DNA from: Pandoraea terrae
GTDB taxonomy: Bacteria; Pseudomonadota; Gammaproteobacteria; Burkholderiales; Burkholderiaceae
Reading direction: 5' to 3'
Assembly (NCBI RefSeq): GCF_902459695.1
Contig: NZ_CABPRZ010000003.1
Coordinates: 336,714 to 400,713, forward strand
Length of the DNA: 64,000 nucleotides
The notes under the pieces are model-generated. The model ran no database searches. It worked only from the letters and a program-made list of their open reading frames with translations, and was not told the origin of the DNA. Made by a program: the position numbers and the translations under genes. Each line of letters opens with the position of its first letter. Position 1 is the first letter of the stretch. Below are positions 35,368-44,608 of this stretch, piece by piece.

Positions 35368-36093
35368 CTAGGGTTGGGTGACCTTTGCCAGCGCCTGTGC
35401 CACGGCCGTCCCAAGTTGCCTGCAGGCATCGATTTGAGCCATGGATGGTTTGCCCACTGGCAGGTAGAGATAGATGCCGAACGATGAGTTATCTTTGGCC
35501 GCGGCCGTCACCTCGCTGTCGGTGACTTGGCGCTTCAGATCGATGACATATGCGGTCAGCTTCGATGTGTTATCCCACACGGCTGTTCCCCAGAACCAGG
35601 CCCGGCCGCCGCCGTAGCCGCCTTGCAAGACAAACAGGTTCACGCTGCCTTCACGCTCACGATGCTCGGTTGTGCCGCCGGCCACAATGAGGTAGCCGAA
35701 GCCGGCCGCCGACAAACGCTCGCGGAATGCCGCGTCCTGCAAAAGGATTGTGAGTGATTCGAGGCTGCGTGGCGCCTCTTCGCTTGTCAGTGCCGGAAAC
35801 GCGAGCCGATAAAAGTCATCTGGACGCGTAATGGCGACGTGTGGATACCGGGCTGCGACCGCGCGTTCAATGCAATCGGCGATGGCGCTTTCGGTCTGGC
35901 GTAGCGCTCGACGCGATGCCGCAAAGGCTACCCCGCCCTGGTCGACGTTCGTGCTGTCCACGCCACTTACGATAATCGCCACGCCCGAGGGCGGCGCTTG
36001 GGCGATGGCAAATGCCGTCCACGTGCCGCACGCCGTGACAAGCGCGCGCAGGACGACAATCCTCACGTCAAATGGCACAAGAAACTTGAACAC
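35368..36093 (-). CDS. Secreted hypothetical protein preceding the lipoprotein trio
   Basis: A 241-residue protein with an N-terminal hydrophobic segment and a likely signal peptidase site near AFAIAQA. The mature protein has VAIIVSGVDSTNVDQGGVAF, a helix with a single Cys (IADCIERAVAARYP), a YLIVAGGTTEH strand, and the GGYGGGRAWFWGTAVWDN segment, suggesting an alpha/beta domain. I do not recognise the family. It heads an operon with three BamE-like lipoproteins and probably works in the periplasm with them. Confidence 0.68.
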   Translation of the reverse strand: MFKFLVPFDVRIVVLRALVTACGTWTAFAIAQAPPSGVAIIVSGVDSTNVDQGGVAFAASRRALRQTESAIADCIERAVAARYPHVAITRPDDFYRLAFPALTSEEAPRSLESLTILLQDAAFRERLSAAGFGYLIVAGGTTEHREREGSVNLFVLQGGYGGGRAWFWGTAVWDNTSKLTAYVIDLKRQVTDSEVTAAAKDNSSFGIYLYLPVGKPSMAQIDACRQLGTAVAQALAKVTQP

Positions 36094-36229
36094 GATTTCG
36101 GTTGTTAAATGGGCGTCCCTCTATCTCACTGGTACCTTCGTGAGCCGCCTGTTTCTTTTCGAATGCGTTGATTCAGTGTAGGCGATCAAGATGTCATTAC
36201 ATACCCTCGCTGACGTGCGGCGGGCAACC

Positions 36230-36847
36230 TCAAGCGGTCGCAGAGGCCTCGTGCAAGTACGGCGAAATATGTCCCATAGCGCGCGACACATAGTCCGCCT
36301 TCTCCCCCACCGGGGCGACATAGTGAAGCGCGCTCTGCGCTGCCTCGATGCCCTCCAGACGGGCAATCATCCAGGCCGCAAGATACTGCGACGCCAGGCA
36401 CCCGCCCGCCGTGGCGACGTTACCCCTTGCGAAGAAGGGCTGGTTCAGCACATCGACGCCGGCTTCCTGGACCCAGGGCTTCGTCGTCAGGTCGGTACAT
36501 GCCGGAACACCCTGCAGGAACCCGAGTTTGGCCAGCACGAGCGTGCCAGAGCATTGCGCACCCAACAATTGCCTCGACGGATCCAACTGCAACTTCGCCA
36601 TCAACGCCTCGTCGGCGACGACCTCCCGCGTCTGCATGCCGCTGCCGACGATGACCGCATCGGCAGCGCTTGCCTCGCGAAGGGATACCTGAGATTCGAG
36701 CACTACCCCGTTCATTGACCGGACTCGTGCCGTCGGGCTGGCGATCGAAACGCGCCAGTCCGCTTTCTTGATGCGGTTGAGGATGCCGAACGCAATGAGC
36801 GAGTCGAGTTCGTTGAAGCCGTCGAAGGTCAGGATGGTGATGTGCAT
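36230..36847 (-). CDS. DJ-1/PfpI family protein
   Basis: A 205-residue class I glutamine amidotransferase-like protein of the DJ-1/PfpI superfamily. The nucleophile-elbow Cys is in LGAQCSGTLVL, the N-terminal strand MHITILTFDGFNELDSL carries the usual acidic residue, and the FARGNVATAGGCLA segment is close to that of AraC-type DJ-1 and isonitrile hydratase-like members. The reaction is unknown. It is divergent, with a 92-base gap, from a MocR regulator, which is a common arrangement for a regulator and its target. Confidence 0.88.
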   Translation of the reverse strand: MHITILTFDGFNELDSLIAFGILNRIKKADWRVSIASPTARVRSMNGVVLESQVSLREASAADAVIVGSGMQTREVVADEALMAKLQLDPSRQLLGAQCSGTLVLAKLGFLQGVPACTDLTTKPWVQEAGVDVLNQPFFARGNVATAGGCLASQYLAAWMIARLEGIEAAQSALHYVAPVGEKADYVSRAMGHISPYLHEASATA

Positions 36848-36939
36848 GATGTCGTCTTCCTATGCGCAGAGGATTGCGATGAGGCATCGTATGCCGGAGA
36901 ATCAATACATTCAAATTATTGTCATGGATACATCTGCTC

Positions 36940-38274
36940 ATGGCCCACGCCCGCTACAAGCTGCTGGTTGACGCACTTGCTGCTGATATTCGCTCAGGCC
37001 GCCTGCTGCCGGGGACCCGCTTGCCGACTCACCGCCAACTTGCGGCCAAGGAGGGGCTCGCTCTGGTCACCGCCACGCGTGTCTACGCCGAGCTCGAAGC
37101 GATGGGTTTGGTCAGCGGGGAGACCGGTCGCGGCACATTCGTTAGGGAAACGTCCCTGACTCCGGGTTTGGGCATCGACCAGCATGCGGCAGCGGCGGGC
37201 ATGGTGGACCTCAACTTCAACTATCCTTCGCTGCCCGGTCAGGCAGAGTTATTGCGTGTCGCCTTGCGCCAACTCGCGTCCTCCGGTGACCTGGAGGCCC
37301 TGTTGCGCTACCAGCCCCACGGTGGGCGCCCGCATGAGCGGGCGGCGGTGGCACGCCACCTCGCATGCCGTGGGCTGGCGGTCGAAGGCGATCAGGTCAT
37401 GATCGTGAATGGCGCGCAGCACGGGTTGGCGGTGACTGTCATGGCGCTGCTACGGCCCGGTGACGTGGTCGCGATCGACGCGCTGACCTATCCGGGGTTC
37501 AAGGTGCTGGCCGAAGCGAACCGCCTGGAACTGGCGCCGATATCCACGACGGATCAAGGCCTCGACCTGGACGCACTCGATAGGCTGTGCAGGAATCGGC
37601 AGGTGCGCGCTGTGTATACGATGCCGACGTTGCACAACCCCCTCGGATGGGTGATGAGCGCGCAACGGCGGCAACAGCTGGTATCGATTGCCCGTAGACA
37701 CGGGCTACTCATCATCGAGGATGCGGCGTATGCATTCCTCGCACAGGACCCGCCCGCCCCATTGGCGGCCCTTGCGCCGGAGATAACCGTGTACGTCTCG
37801 GGGCTTTCCAAGAGCGTGGCCACGGGGCTTCGCGTCGGATTCGTTGCTGCACCTGCCAAGTGGGTGCCCGCGATCGAGCGAGCCATCAGGGCGACGACGT
37901 GGAACACGCCCGGCGTCATGACGGCGATTGCTTGCGGTTGGCTCGACGATGGCACCGTCGCCCGACTGGAGGCGGAGAAGCGGCAGGATGCGATGACCCG
38001 TCAATCGTTGGCGGGTGACGTGCTCGCCGGACTGCGATGCGTGCGGCATCCTGCGTCCTATTTCCTCTGGCTCCCTCTTGCAGAAGAGGTTCGAGCAGAC
38101 CAGGTGGCGATGGCGCTCGAACGCGAACGTATCTCGGTGTCGACCGCTGAACCGTTCGCGACTTCAGCGCATGTGCCGCACGCGATTCGCCTGGCACTCG
38201 GATCAGCGGAGTTGAACGCGCTCAAGGAAGCGCTGGAAAAGGTCAAACGAGTGATCGGCACTTACTCGTATTGA
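36940..38274 (+). CDS. MocR-type regulator (GntR HTH fused to aminotransferase)
   Basis: A 444-residue MocR/PdxR-family protein. Residues 1-70 form a GntR winged HTH (LLVDALAADIRSGRLLPGTR, LPTHRQLAAKEGLALVTATR), and the rest is a fold-type I aminotransferase domain with the PLP Lys in YVSGLSKSVATG and the TLHNPLG motif. Such proteins are PLP-dependent regulators rather than metabolic transaminases. The ATG at 36940 starts the HTH directly; a TTG 21 bases upstream is the alternative. The divergent PfpI gene is the likely target. Confidence 0.92.
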   Translation: MAHARYKLLVDALAADIRSGRLLPGTRLPTHRQLAAKEGLALVTATRVYAELEAMGLVSGETGRGTFVRETSLTPGLGIDQHAAAAGMVDLNFNYPSLPGQAELLRVALRQLASSGDLEALLRYQPHGGRPHERAAVARHLACRGLAVEGDQVMIVNGAQHGLAVTVMALLRPGDVVAIDALTYPGFKVLAEANRLELAPISTTDQGLDLDALDRLCRNRQVRAVYTMPTLHNPLGWVMSAQRRQQLVSIARRHGLLIIEDAAYAFLAQDPPAPLAALAPEITVYVSGLSKSVATGLRVGFVAAPAKWVPAIERAIRATTWNTPGVMTAIACGWLDDGTVARLEAEKRQDAMTRQSLAGDVLAGLRCVRHPASYFLWLPLAEEVRADQVAMALERERISVSTAEPFATSAHVPHAIRLALGSAELNALKEALEKVKRVIGTYSY

Positions 38275-38279
38275 AGCAA

Positions 38280-41200
38280 TCAGTTGCCCGTCATCGCACG
38301 AGAACCCGTATAAGTTGGCGCGCCTATCCCGATGCCGGTTCCCGCGACAGTCAAGGTGTCGGTGAAGCTTGTGGTCCCGTTTGGCGTAAACGTTACGATA
38401 ACGGTGCAGGAACTACCATTGTTCACATTTGCTCCAACCGCGCACGTACCGCCGGTCACCTTGAACTGCGTCCCGGTGGTTAAGGCTAGTGTGGTAATCA
38501 CGAGCGGTGCGCTCCCCGAGTTAGTGAGCGAAAATGTCGCCGCGGTGGCCGTGCTGACCGTCCCGTAGTTGAATGTCTGGCTACCCAGGCTGATTCTTGG
38601 CGCGACCCCCGTGCCGCTCAAGCTCAGGTGCTTGGTCGACGCCCCTCCGGCGGCATCAGTAACCGCCAAGGTCGCCGTCTGGTTGCCCCGGGCGCTTGGC
38701 GTGAAAGTCACTCCGATATTGCAGCTTGCAGATGCAGCAAGCGTGGTGCTAGTACAGTCGTTTGTCGCAATCGCGTAGCTCGCCGCCGTCGTTCCACTTA
38801 GACCCACGGAACTGACGGTGATTGGCGCAATTCCAGTGTTCTGATACTTGAACGTTTGCACAGCGCTCGTGGTGCCAACCTGCTGGTTGCCGAACGTTGC
38901 GTTCCCGGTCAAACTGGCCGTCGGTGCAACGCCAACTCCGCTGAGGCTGGCCGCCACTTTGGCTGCCCCCCCAGTCGTATCTGTCACTGACAATTTCGCG
39001 GCAAGATTGCCGGCCGAATGCGGGGTGAACGTCACCCCGACGTCGCAGGCGGCCCCTACGGCAAGGGTCACACCAGTACACGCGTTGCTTGCGATCGCGT
39101 AGCTCGACGGCGCCGCGCCGCCCAATGCGACCGTAGACACGGTGATCGGCACGGGTCCCGTATTGCTGTAGACGAAGGACTGCACAGCGCTTGTGGTGCC
39201 AACCTGCTGATTGGCAAATGCATAAGTCGCCGGCGTAATGCTCGCCGACGGCGCAATCCCGATGCCTGACAGGGCCACTGTGCCGTTCGTTCCCACGGTG
39301 AGGGTGCCAGTGAGATTTCCAGTCGCCCTTGGCGCAAACGCCACGCTTACGGTGCAAGTACCGCCCGCCGCCAGTGTTGTGCCACAGGTCCTGGACGGAT
39401 GCGTGAAATTCGCTGTCGTGGTGATGGTGCCAACTGACAGCGCGGCCGTACCAGCGTTGGTGAGCGTCACCGTCTGTGTAGCACTTGTGGTGCCAACCAG
39501 CTGGGAAGCGAATGTCAGCGTCGAAGGCGAAAGTCCGGTCGCAACGCTGATCGTGATCGTCTGCGTCGCTGGAGGGGCAGCACTGTAATTGGCATTGCCC
39601 GCCTGGTTGGCCGTCACCGCGCAAGGACCGGCCGCCAGCCCCGTCACCGTGGTTCCGCTAACGCTACAGGTGCTCGATGTCGTGCTGAAGCTCACCGGCA
39701 GACCTGAGGTCGCCGTGGCGCTTAGTGTCCCGGTACCGCCCACCACCACGCTCGGCGCCGCTCCGAAGCTGATCGTCTGACTGGCAAGCACGACTTGAAC
39801 GACGAGCGGCGTCGATCCGCTCATCTCGAAATTCAGGTCACCGCTGTAGAGCGCCGAAATATTGTGAGAGCCGGCCGCGAGACCCGTCGTTGTGAACGAG
39901 GCACACGTCGTCTGAGCCAACGCGGGATTGCAGGGGCCAACCGCGGAGGTCGCAAGGGCTGTAGTGCCGTCGCTGAATTGCACGGATCCGCTCGGGGTAC
40001 CGGTTCCGAAGTCCTTGATTTGAGCGAGCAGGGTGACCGACTGGCCAATCGTCGCCGGATTGGCTGACGACTGCACGGTCGTGGATGTCAGTGCGCTTGT
40101 GATCCGGCGGACGCGATTGTTCGATTGATCGGCGTCATAGACGTTGCCCGAGGGATCCACGGAAATCCCCCCTGGGCTATTCAGCTGGGCGGCGGTTGCG
40201 AGGCCCCCATCGCCGCTGAAGCCTGGCACTCCGCTGCCGGCGACCGTCGTGATCGTGCCGGCGATGTCGACTCGCCGGATACGCGCATTGCCTTTGTCGG
40301 ATATGTAGACACTTCCGGCCGAGTCCACCACGACGCCATCGGGAGACAGCAGCTGCGCGGAGGTGGCGGGGCCACCGTCGCCGCCAAATGTAAGGGTGCC
40401 GTTGCCCGCTATTGTCGTGATGGTGCCCGACGTATCCACCTTGCGGACCCGCTGGTTATCCCGGTCGGCGACGTACACGTTGCCCGCTGCGTCGACCGCA
40501 ACCCCGGTGGGATTGGTCAACTGCGCACTGCTGGCAGCCCCACCGTCACCACTGAACCCAACTGTGCCGTTGCCCGCTATCGTCGTGATGGTGCCCGACG
40601 TATCCACCTTGCGGATCCGCTGATTACCGAAAGCGGCGATGTAGACGTTGCCCGCGGCGTCGACCGCAACCCCAAAGGGAAAGGACAGCTCCGCACTGGT
40701 CGCAGCGCCACCGTCACCACTGAACGAAGGCGTGCCGTTGCCCGCTATCGTCGTGATGGTGCCCGACGTATCCACCTTGCGGATCCGAGAGTTACTGTTA
40801 TCGGCGATGTAGACGTTGCCCGCGGCGTCGGCCGCAACCCCAGCGGGAGAGTCCAACTGCGCACTGGTCGCGGCCCCACCGTCACCACTGAACCCATACG
40901 TGCCGTTGCCGGCTATCGTCGTGATGGTGCCCGACGTATCCACTTTGCGAATCCGCTGGTTATTCTGGTCGGCGATGTAGACGTTGCCCGCTGCGTCGGC
41001 CGCAACGCCAGTGGGATAGGCCAACAGCGCACTGGTCGCGGCCCCACCGTCACCACTGAACCCATAGGTGCCATTGCCGGCCATCGTCGTGATGGTGCCC
41101 GACGTATCCACCCTGCGGATCCGAGAGTTATTGAAATCCGCGATGTAGACGTTGCCCCCGGCGTCGACCGCAACCCCAATAGGATAGGCCAACTGCGCAC

Positions 41201-44156
41201 TGGTCGCGGCCGCGCCGTCACCACTGAAGCCAGGCGTGCCGTTGCCGGCCACGACGCTCAGCTTGCCGGCCGTGTCGATCCGATAAACCTGGGATGCGCC
41301 AGACACTGCAACGTATCGATTGCCCGCCCCGTCAACTGCGACACCATAGGGAGACGCCAGCCCCACCGCAGTGGCCAACTCTCCCGTCGCCGGCCCCCCG
41401 CCCGCATAGGTCGTGATCGTGCCGGTGCCGGCGATCTTACGGACGCGATTATTTGCAGTATCGGCGACGAAAACGTCGCCAGCCGCATCGGTCGCGATCG
41501 CGCTGGGATTGTTCAGCTGGGCAGAGGTCGCCGATCCGCCGTCGCCGCTGAAGCCGGCCACTCCGCTACCGGCGACCGTTGTGATCGCACCGGATGCGTC
41601 GACCCGCCGGACGCGTTCATTGCTCGTGTCCGCGATGTAGACATTCCCTGCCGAATCCGCGCCGATACCAGATGGATTCAGCAGTTGCGCGGCGGTGGCG
41701 GGGCCACCGTCGCCGCCAAATGTAAGGGTGCCGTTGCCGGCTATCGTCGTGATGGTGCCCGACGTACCCACCTTGCGGATCCGCAGGTTATCACGGTCGG
41801 CGATGCAGACGTTGCCCGCTGCGTCGACCGCAACCCCTTCGGGAGAGGCCAACTGCGCACTGGTCGCGGCCCCACCGTCACCACTGAACCCACGCGTGCC
41901 GTTGCCGGCCATCGTCGTGATGATGCCCGACGTATCGACCTTGCGAATCCGGAAGTCATCGGCGATGTACACATTGCCCGCTGCGTCGGCCGCAACCGCT
42001 TGGGGAGAGGCCAACTGCGCACTGGTCGCGGCCCCGCCGTCACCACTGGACCCATACGTGCCGTTGCCGGCCATCGTCGTTATGATGCCCGACGTATCCA
42101 CCTTGCGAATCCGAGAGTTATCACGGTCGGCGATGTATACGTTGCCCGCTGCGTCGACCGCAACCCCTTGGGGGGCGGCCAACTGTGCACCGGTCGCAGC
42201 CCCACCGTCTCCACTGAACCCGGACGTGCCGGTGCCGGCTATCGTCGTGATGGTGCCCGACGTATCGACCTTGCGGATCCGCAGGTTACCCACGTCGGCG
42301 ATGTAGACGTTGCCCGCTGCGTCGACCGCAACACCAGTGGGAACGACCAACTGCGCACTGGTCGCGGCCCCACCGTCGCCACTGAAGCCAGACGCGCCGT
42401 TGCCCGCGATCGTCGTGATGGTGCCGGACGTATCCACCTTGCGGATCCGCAGGTTACCCACGTCGGCGATGTAGACGTGGCCCGCGGCGTCGACCGCAAC
42501 ACCAGTGGGATCGAACAATTGCGCACTGGTCGCGGCCCCACCGTCACCACTGAACCCAGGCGTGCCGTTGCCGGCCACGACACTCAGCTTGCCGGCAGTG
42601 TCGATCCGATAAACCTGGGATGCACCAGTCACTGCAACGTATCGATTGCCCGCCCCGTCAACTGCGACACCAGAGGGATACGCCAGCCCCGCCGCGGTCG
42701 CCAACTCTCCCATCCCCGGCCCCCCGCCTGCAAAGGTGGTGATCGTGCCGGAGCTGGCGATCTTACGGATGCGATTATTTGCAGTATCGGCGACGAAAAC
42801 GTCGCCAGCCGCATTGGCCGCGATCGCGCTGGGATTGTTCAGCTGGGCCGAGGCCGCTGATCCGCCGTCGCCGCTGAAGCCGGCCACTCCGGTGCCGGCG
42901 GCGGTCGTGATCGAGCCGGATGCGTCGACCCGCCGGACTCGTTCATTGCCAGTGTCCGCGATGTAGACATTCCCCGCCGAATCCTCACCAATACCGGATG
43001 GATTCAGCAGTTGCGCGGAGGTGGCGGGGCCACCGTCGCCGCCAAATGTGGGGGTGCCGTTGCCCGCCATCGTCGTGATGGTGCCCGACGTATCCACCTT
43101 GCGGATCCGCTGGTTACTCTGGTCGGCGATGTAGACATTGCCCGCTGCGTCGACCGCAACCCCAATGGGAGAGAACAACTGCGCACTGGTCGCAGCGCCA
43201 CCGTCACCACTGAAGCCATACGTGCCGTTGCCGGCCATCGTCGTGATGGTGCCCGACGTATCCACCTTGCGGATCCGCTGGTTATCGAGATCGGCGATGT
43301 ATACGTTGCCGGCGGCGTCGACCCCAACCGCAAAGGGATCGGCCAACTGCGCACTGGTCGCAGCGCCACCGTCACCACTGAACCCAAACGTGCCGTTACC
43401 CGCGATCGTCGTGATGGTGCCAGACGCATCCACCTTGCGGATCCGGCCGTTATCGCTATCGGCGATGTAGACGTTGCCCGCGGCGTCGACCGCAACCCCT
43501 TGGGGAAAAGCCAACTGCGCACTGGTCGCAGCGCCACCGTCACCACTGAACCCAAGCGTGCCGTTGCCCGCGATCGTCGTGATGGTACCCGACGTATCCA
43601 CCTTGCGGATCCGAAAGTTACTCGTATCGCCGATATAAACGTTGCCCGCGGCGTCGACCGCAACCCCAAAGGGAAAGGCCAACTGCGCACTGGTCGCGGC
43701 CCCACCGTCACCACTGAATCCAGGGCCGTTGCCGGCCATCGTCGTGATGGTGCCCGACTTATCGACCTTGCGGATCCGATAGTTACCCTGGTCGGCGATG
43801 TAGACGTTGCCCGCGGCGTCGACCGCAACCCCGGTGGGATTGTTCAACTGCGCACCGGTCGCGGCCCCACCGTCACCACTGAAGCCAGGCGTGCCGTTGC
43901 CGGCCACGACGCTCAGCATGCCGGCAGTGTCGATCCGATAAACCTGGGATGCAGCAGCCACTGCAACGTATCGATTGCCCGCCCCGTCAATTGCGACACC
44001 AGATGGACTCGCCAGCCCCACCGCAGTGGCCACCTCTCCCGGCCCCGGCCCCCCGCCCGCATAGGTCGTGATCGTCCCCGCGGCCCCGGGGGTGGACAGC
44101 AGCACGCAGATCAGCGCGCCCGCGAAGAGGCGCGCAAACAAAAACATGCGTTTCAT
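38280..44156 (-). CDS. Giant secreted NHL-repeat protein with Ig-like and HYDIN-type modules
   Basis: A 1,958-residue secreted protein. A signal peptide (residues 1-26, MKRMFLFARL to GAAG) is followed by 24 NHL-type units of about 56 residues each, with the consensus GFSGDGGAATSAQL, then GVAVDAAGNVYIAD and NxRIRKVD. They are arranged as three blocks of eight. Then come an Ig-like domain (about residues 1353-1455), a second short Ig-like domain, and four beta-sandwich modules of choice-of-anchor-D type (FANQQVGTTSAVQSF) to the C-terminus. No sorting signal or membrane anchor is seen. The ATG at 44156 overlaps the stop of the small secreted gene before it (ATGA), so they form an operon. NHL propellers bind protein, glycan or RNA; function here is unknown, perhaps adhesion or envelope binding. 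Confidence 0.9.
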   Translation of the reverse strand: MKRMFLFARLFAGALICVLLSTPGAAGTITTYAGGGPGPGEVATAVGLASPSGVAIDGAGNRYVAVAAASQVYRIDTAGMLSVVAGNGTPGFSGDGGAATGAQLNNPTGVAVDAAGNVYIADQGNYRIRKVDKSGTITTMAGNGPGFSGDGGAATSAQLAFPFGVAVDAAGNVYIGDTSNFRIRKVDTSGTITTIAGNGTLGFSGDGGAATSAQLAFPQGVAVDAAGNVYIADSDNGRIRKVDASGTITTIAGNGTFGFSGDGGAATSAQLADPFAVGVDAAGNVYIADLDNQRIRKVDTSGTITTMAGNGTYGFSGDGGAATSAQLFSPIGVAVDAAGNVYIADQSNQRIRKVDTSGTITTMAGNGTPTFGGDGGPATSAQLLNPSGIGEDSAGNVYIADTGNERVRRVDASGSITTAAGTGVAGFSGDGGSAASAQLNNPSAIAANAAGDVFVADTANNRIRKIASSGTITTFAGGGPGMGELATAAGLAYPSGVAVDGAGNRYVAVTGASQVYRIDTAGKLSVVAGNGTPGFSGDGGAATSAQLFDPTGVAVDAAGHVYIADVGNLRIRKVDTSGTITTIAGNGASGFSGDGGAATSAQLVVPTGVAVDAAGNVYIADVGNLRIRKVDTSGTITTIAGTGTSGFSGDGGAATGAQLAAPQGVAVDAAGNVYIADRDNSRIRKVDTSGIITTMAGNGTYGSSGDGGAATSAQLASPQAVAADAAGNVYIADDFRIRKVDTSGIITTMAGNGTRGFSGDGGAATSAQLASPEGVAVDAAGNVCIADRDNLRIRKVGTSGTITTIAGNGTLTFGGDGGPATAAQLLNPSGIGADSAGNVYIADTSNERVRRVDASGAITTVAGSGVAGFSGDGGSATSAQLNNPSAIATDAAGDVFVADTANNRVRKIAGTGTITTYAGGGPATGELATAVGLASPYGVAVDGAGNRYVAVSGASQVYRIDTAGKLSVVAGNGTPGFSGDGAAATSAQLAYPIGVAVDAGGNVYIADFNNSRIRRVDTSGTITTMAGNGTYGFSGDGGAATSALLAYPTGVAADAAGNVYIADQNNQRIRKVDTSGTITTIAGNGTYGFSGDGGAATSAQLDSPAGVAADAAGNVYIADNSNSRIRKVDTSGTITTIAGNGTPSFSGDGGAATSAELSFPFGVAVDAAGNVYIAAFGNQRIRKVDTSGTITTIAGNGTVGFSGDGGAASSAQLTNPTGVAVDAAGNVYVADRDNQRVRKVDTSGTITTIAGNGTLTFGGDGGPATSAQLLSPDGVVVDSAGSVYISDKGNARIRRVDIAGTITTVAGSGVPGFSGDGGLATAAQLNSPGGISVDPSGNVYDADQSNNRVRRITSALTSTTVQSSANPATIGQSVTLLAQIKDFGTGTPSGSVQFSDGTTALATSAVGPCNPALAQTTCASFTTTGLAAGSHNISALYSGDLNFEMSGSTPLVVQVVLASQTISFGAAPSVVVGGTGTLSATATSGLPVSFSTTSSTCSVSGTTVTGLAAGPCAVTANQAGNANYSAAPPATQTITISVATGLSPSTLTFASQLVGTTSATQTVTLTNAGTAALSVGTITTTANFTHPSRTCGTTLAAGGTCTVSVAFAPRATGNLTGTLTVGTNGTVALSGIGIAPSASITPATYAFANQQVGTTSAVQSFVYSNTGPVPITVSTVALGGAAPSSYAIASNACTGVTLAVGAACDVGVTFTPHSAGNLAAKLSVTDTTGGAAKVAASLSGVGVAPTASLTGNATFGNQQVGTTSAVQTFKYQNTGIAPITVSSVGLSGTTAASYAIATNDCTSTTLAASASCNIGVTFTPSARGNQTATLAVTDAAGGASTKHLSLSGTGVAPRISLGSQTFNYGTVSTATAATFSLTNSGSAPLVITTLALTTGTQFKVTGGTCAVGANVNNGSSCTVIVTFTPNGTTSFTDTLTVAGTGIGIGAPTYTGSRAMTGN
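40104..41417 (-). repeat. NHL superblock 3 (eight units)
   Basis: Third block in the same order. Its last unit (GISVDPSGNVYDADQSNNRV) has diverged and leads into the Ig-like region. Confidence 0.88.
41418..42743 (-). repeat. NHL superblock 2 (eight units)
   Basis: Second block, 1,326 bases after the first in phase. It again begins with a TFAGGG unit with YRIDTAGKLS and ends with the NNPSAIATDAAGD unit. Confidence 0.9.
42744..44072 (-). repeat. NHL superblock 1 (eight units)
   Basis: First of three roughly 1.33-kb blocks, each starting at the TYAGGG codons and consisting of eight units with a period of about 168 bases. The first unit carries YRIDTAG and the last ADTANNR. Confidence 0.9.
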
Positions 44157-44608
44157 TGGGACACTCCGGCGGGGAGGCGCACGAGATTCAACACGATCTG
44201 CACTTGGACGTTCTTGCCGCTTGCATCGGTGTAGAGCAGGGTGGCGGTCGGCGGCAGGCCCAATTGCCACTGCGAATACTCGAGCAGTGTCATCGACACC
44301 GGCAGCTGGAAACTCGCCACGGAATTTGCCGGCGGCGTAATCGGGCTCATCCGCAGGGGAGGTTGGGAGCGCAGGTTGGGCAGCGTGACAGCTGCCGACG
44401 GATTCGTGATCTTCGCGCCGGTCTGGTCCTGGATCGTGACGTTCAGCGTTGCAGTCACGATCGCCACGCCCTTCTGCACGTTCGCCAGCCACGCCGTCCC
44501 CCGATACCGCGGAACCGTGGTTTGGGCGTGAAGATTCACCGATGCGCTCGCGAGCAGCGATGCGCCCAGTACAAGGCAGATTCGTCGGCGGGGGATGCTG
44601 AGGGGCAT
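44153..44608 (-). CDS. Small secreted protein upstream of the NHL gene
   Basis: A 151-residue protein with a signal peptide (LVLGASLLASASVNLHAQ). The mature part is rich in beta-strand patterns (AIVTATLNVTIQDQTG, then ASFQLPVSMTLLEYSQWQLG) and ends at SQ. I do not recognise the family. The ATG at 44608 has GGAGAG upstream; an upstream extension would add Arg-rich sequence before the signal peptide. The stop overlaps the start of the NHL gene by four bases, so the two are co-translated and likely act together outside the inner membrane. Confidence 0.72.
   Translation of the reverse strand: MPLSIPRRRICLVLGASLLASASVNLHAQTTVPRYRGTAWLANVQKGVAIVTATLNVTIQDQTGAKITNPSAAVTLPNLRSQPPLRMSPITPPANSVASFQLPVSMTLLEYSQWQLGLPPTATLLYTDASGKNVQVQIVLNLVRLPAGVSQ

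Noticed and set aside
40125..42860. A 911-codon open frame on the plus strand across the NHL repeats
   Set aside because: Its repeats (RRDGARRIHLADP) are just the antisense reading of the NHL units. The minus strand has the signal peptide, clear domains and start/stop coupling.
40104..44072. Regular direct repeats resembling a CRISPR or satellite array
   Set aside because: The period is 168 bases, the repeats are in frame and code for NHL units, and there are no short identical repeats with unique spacers.
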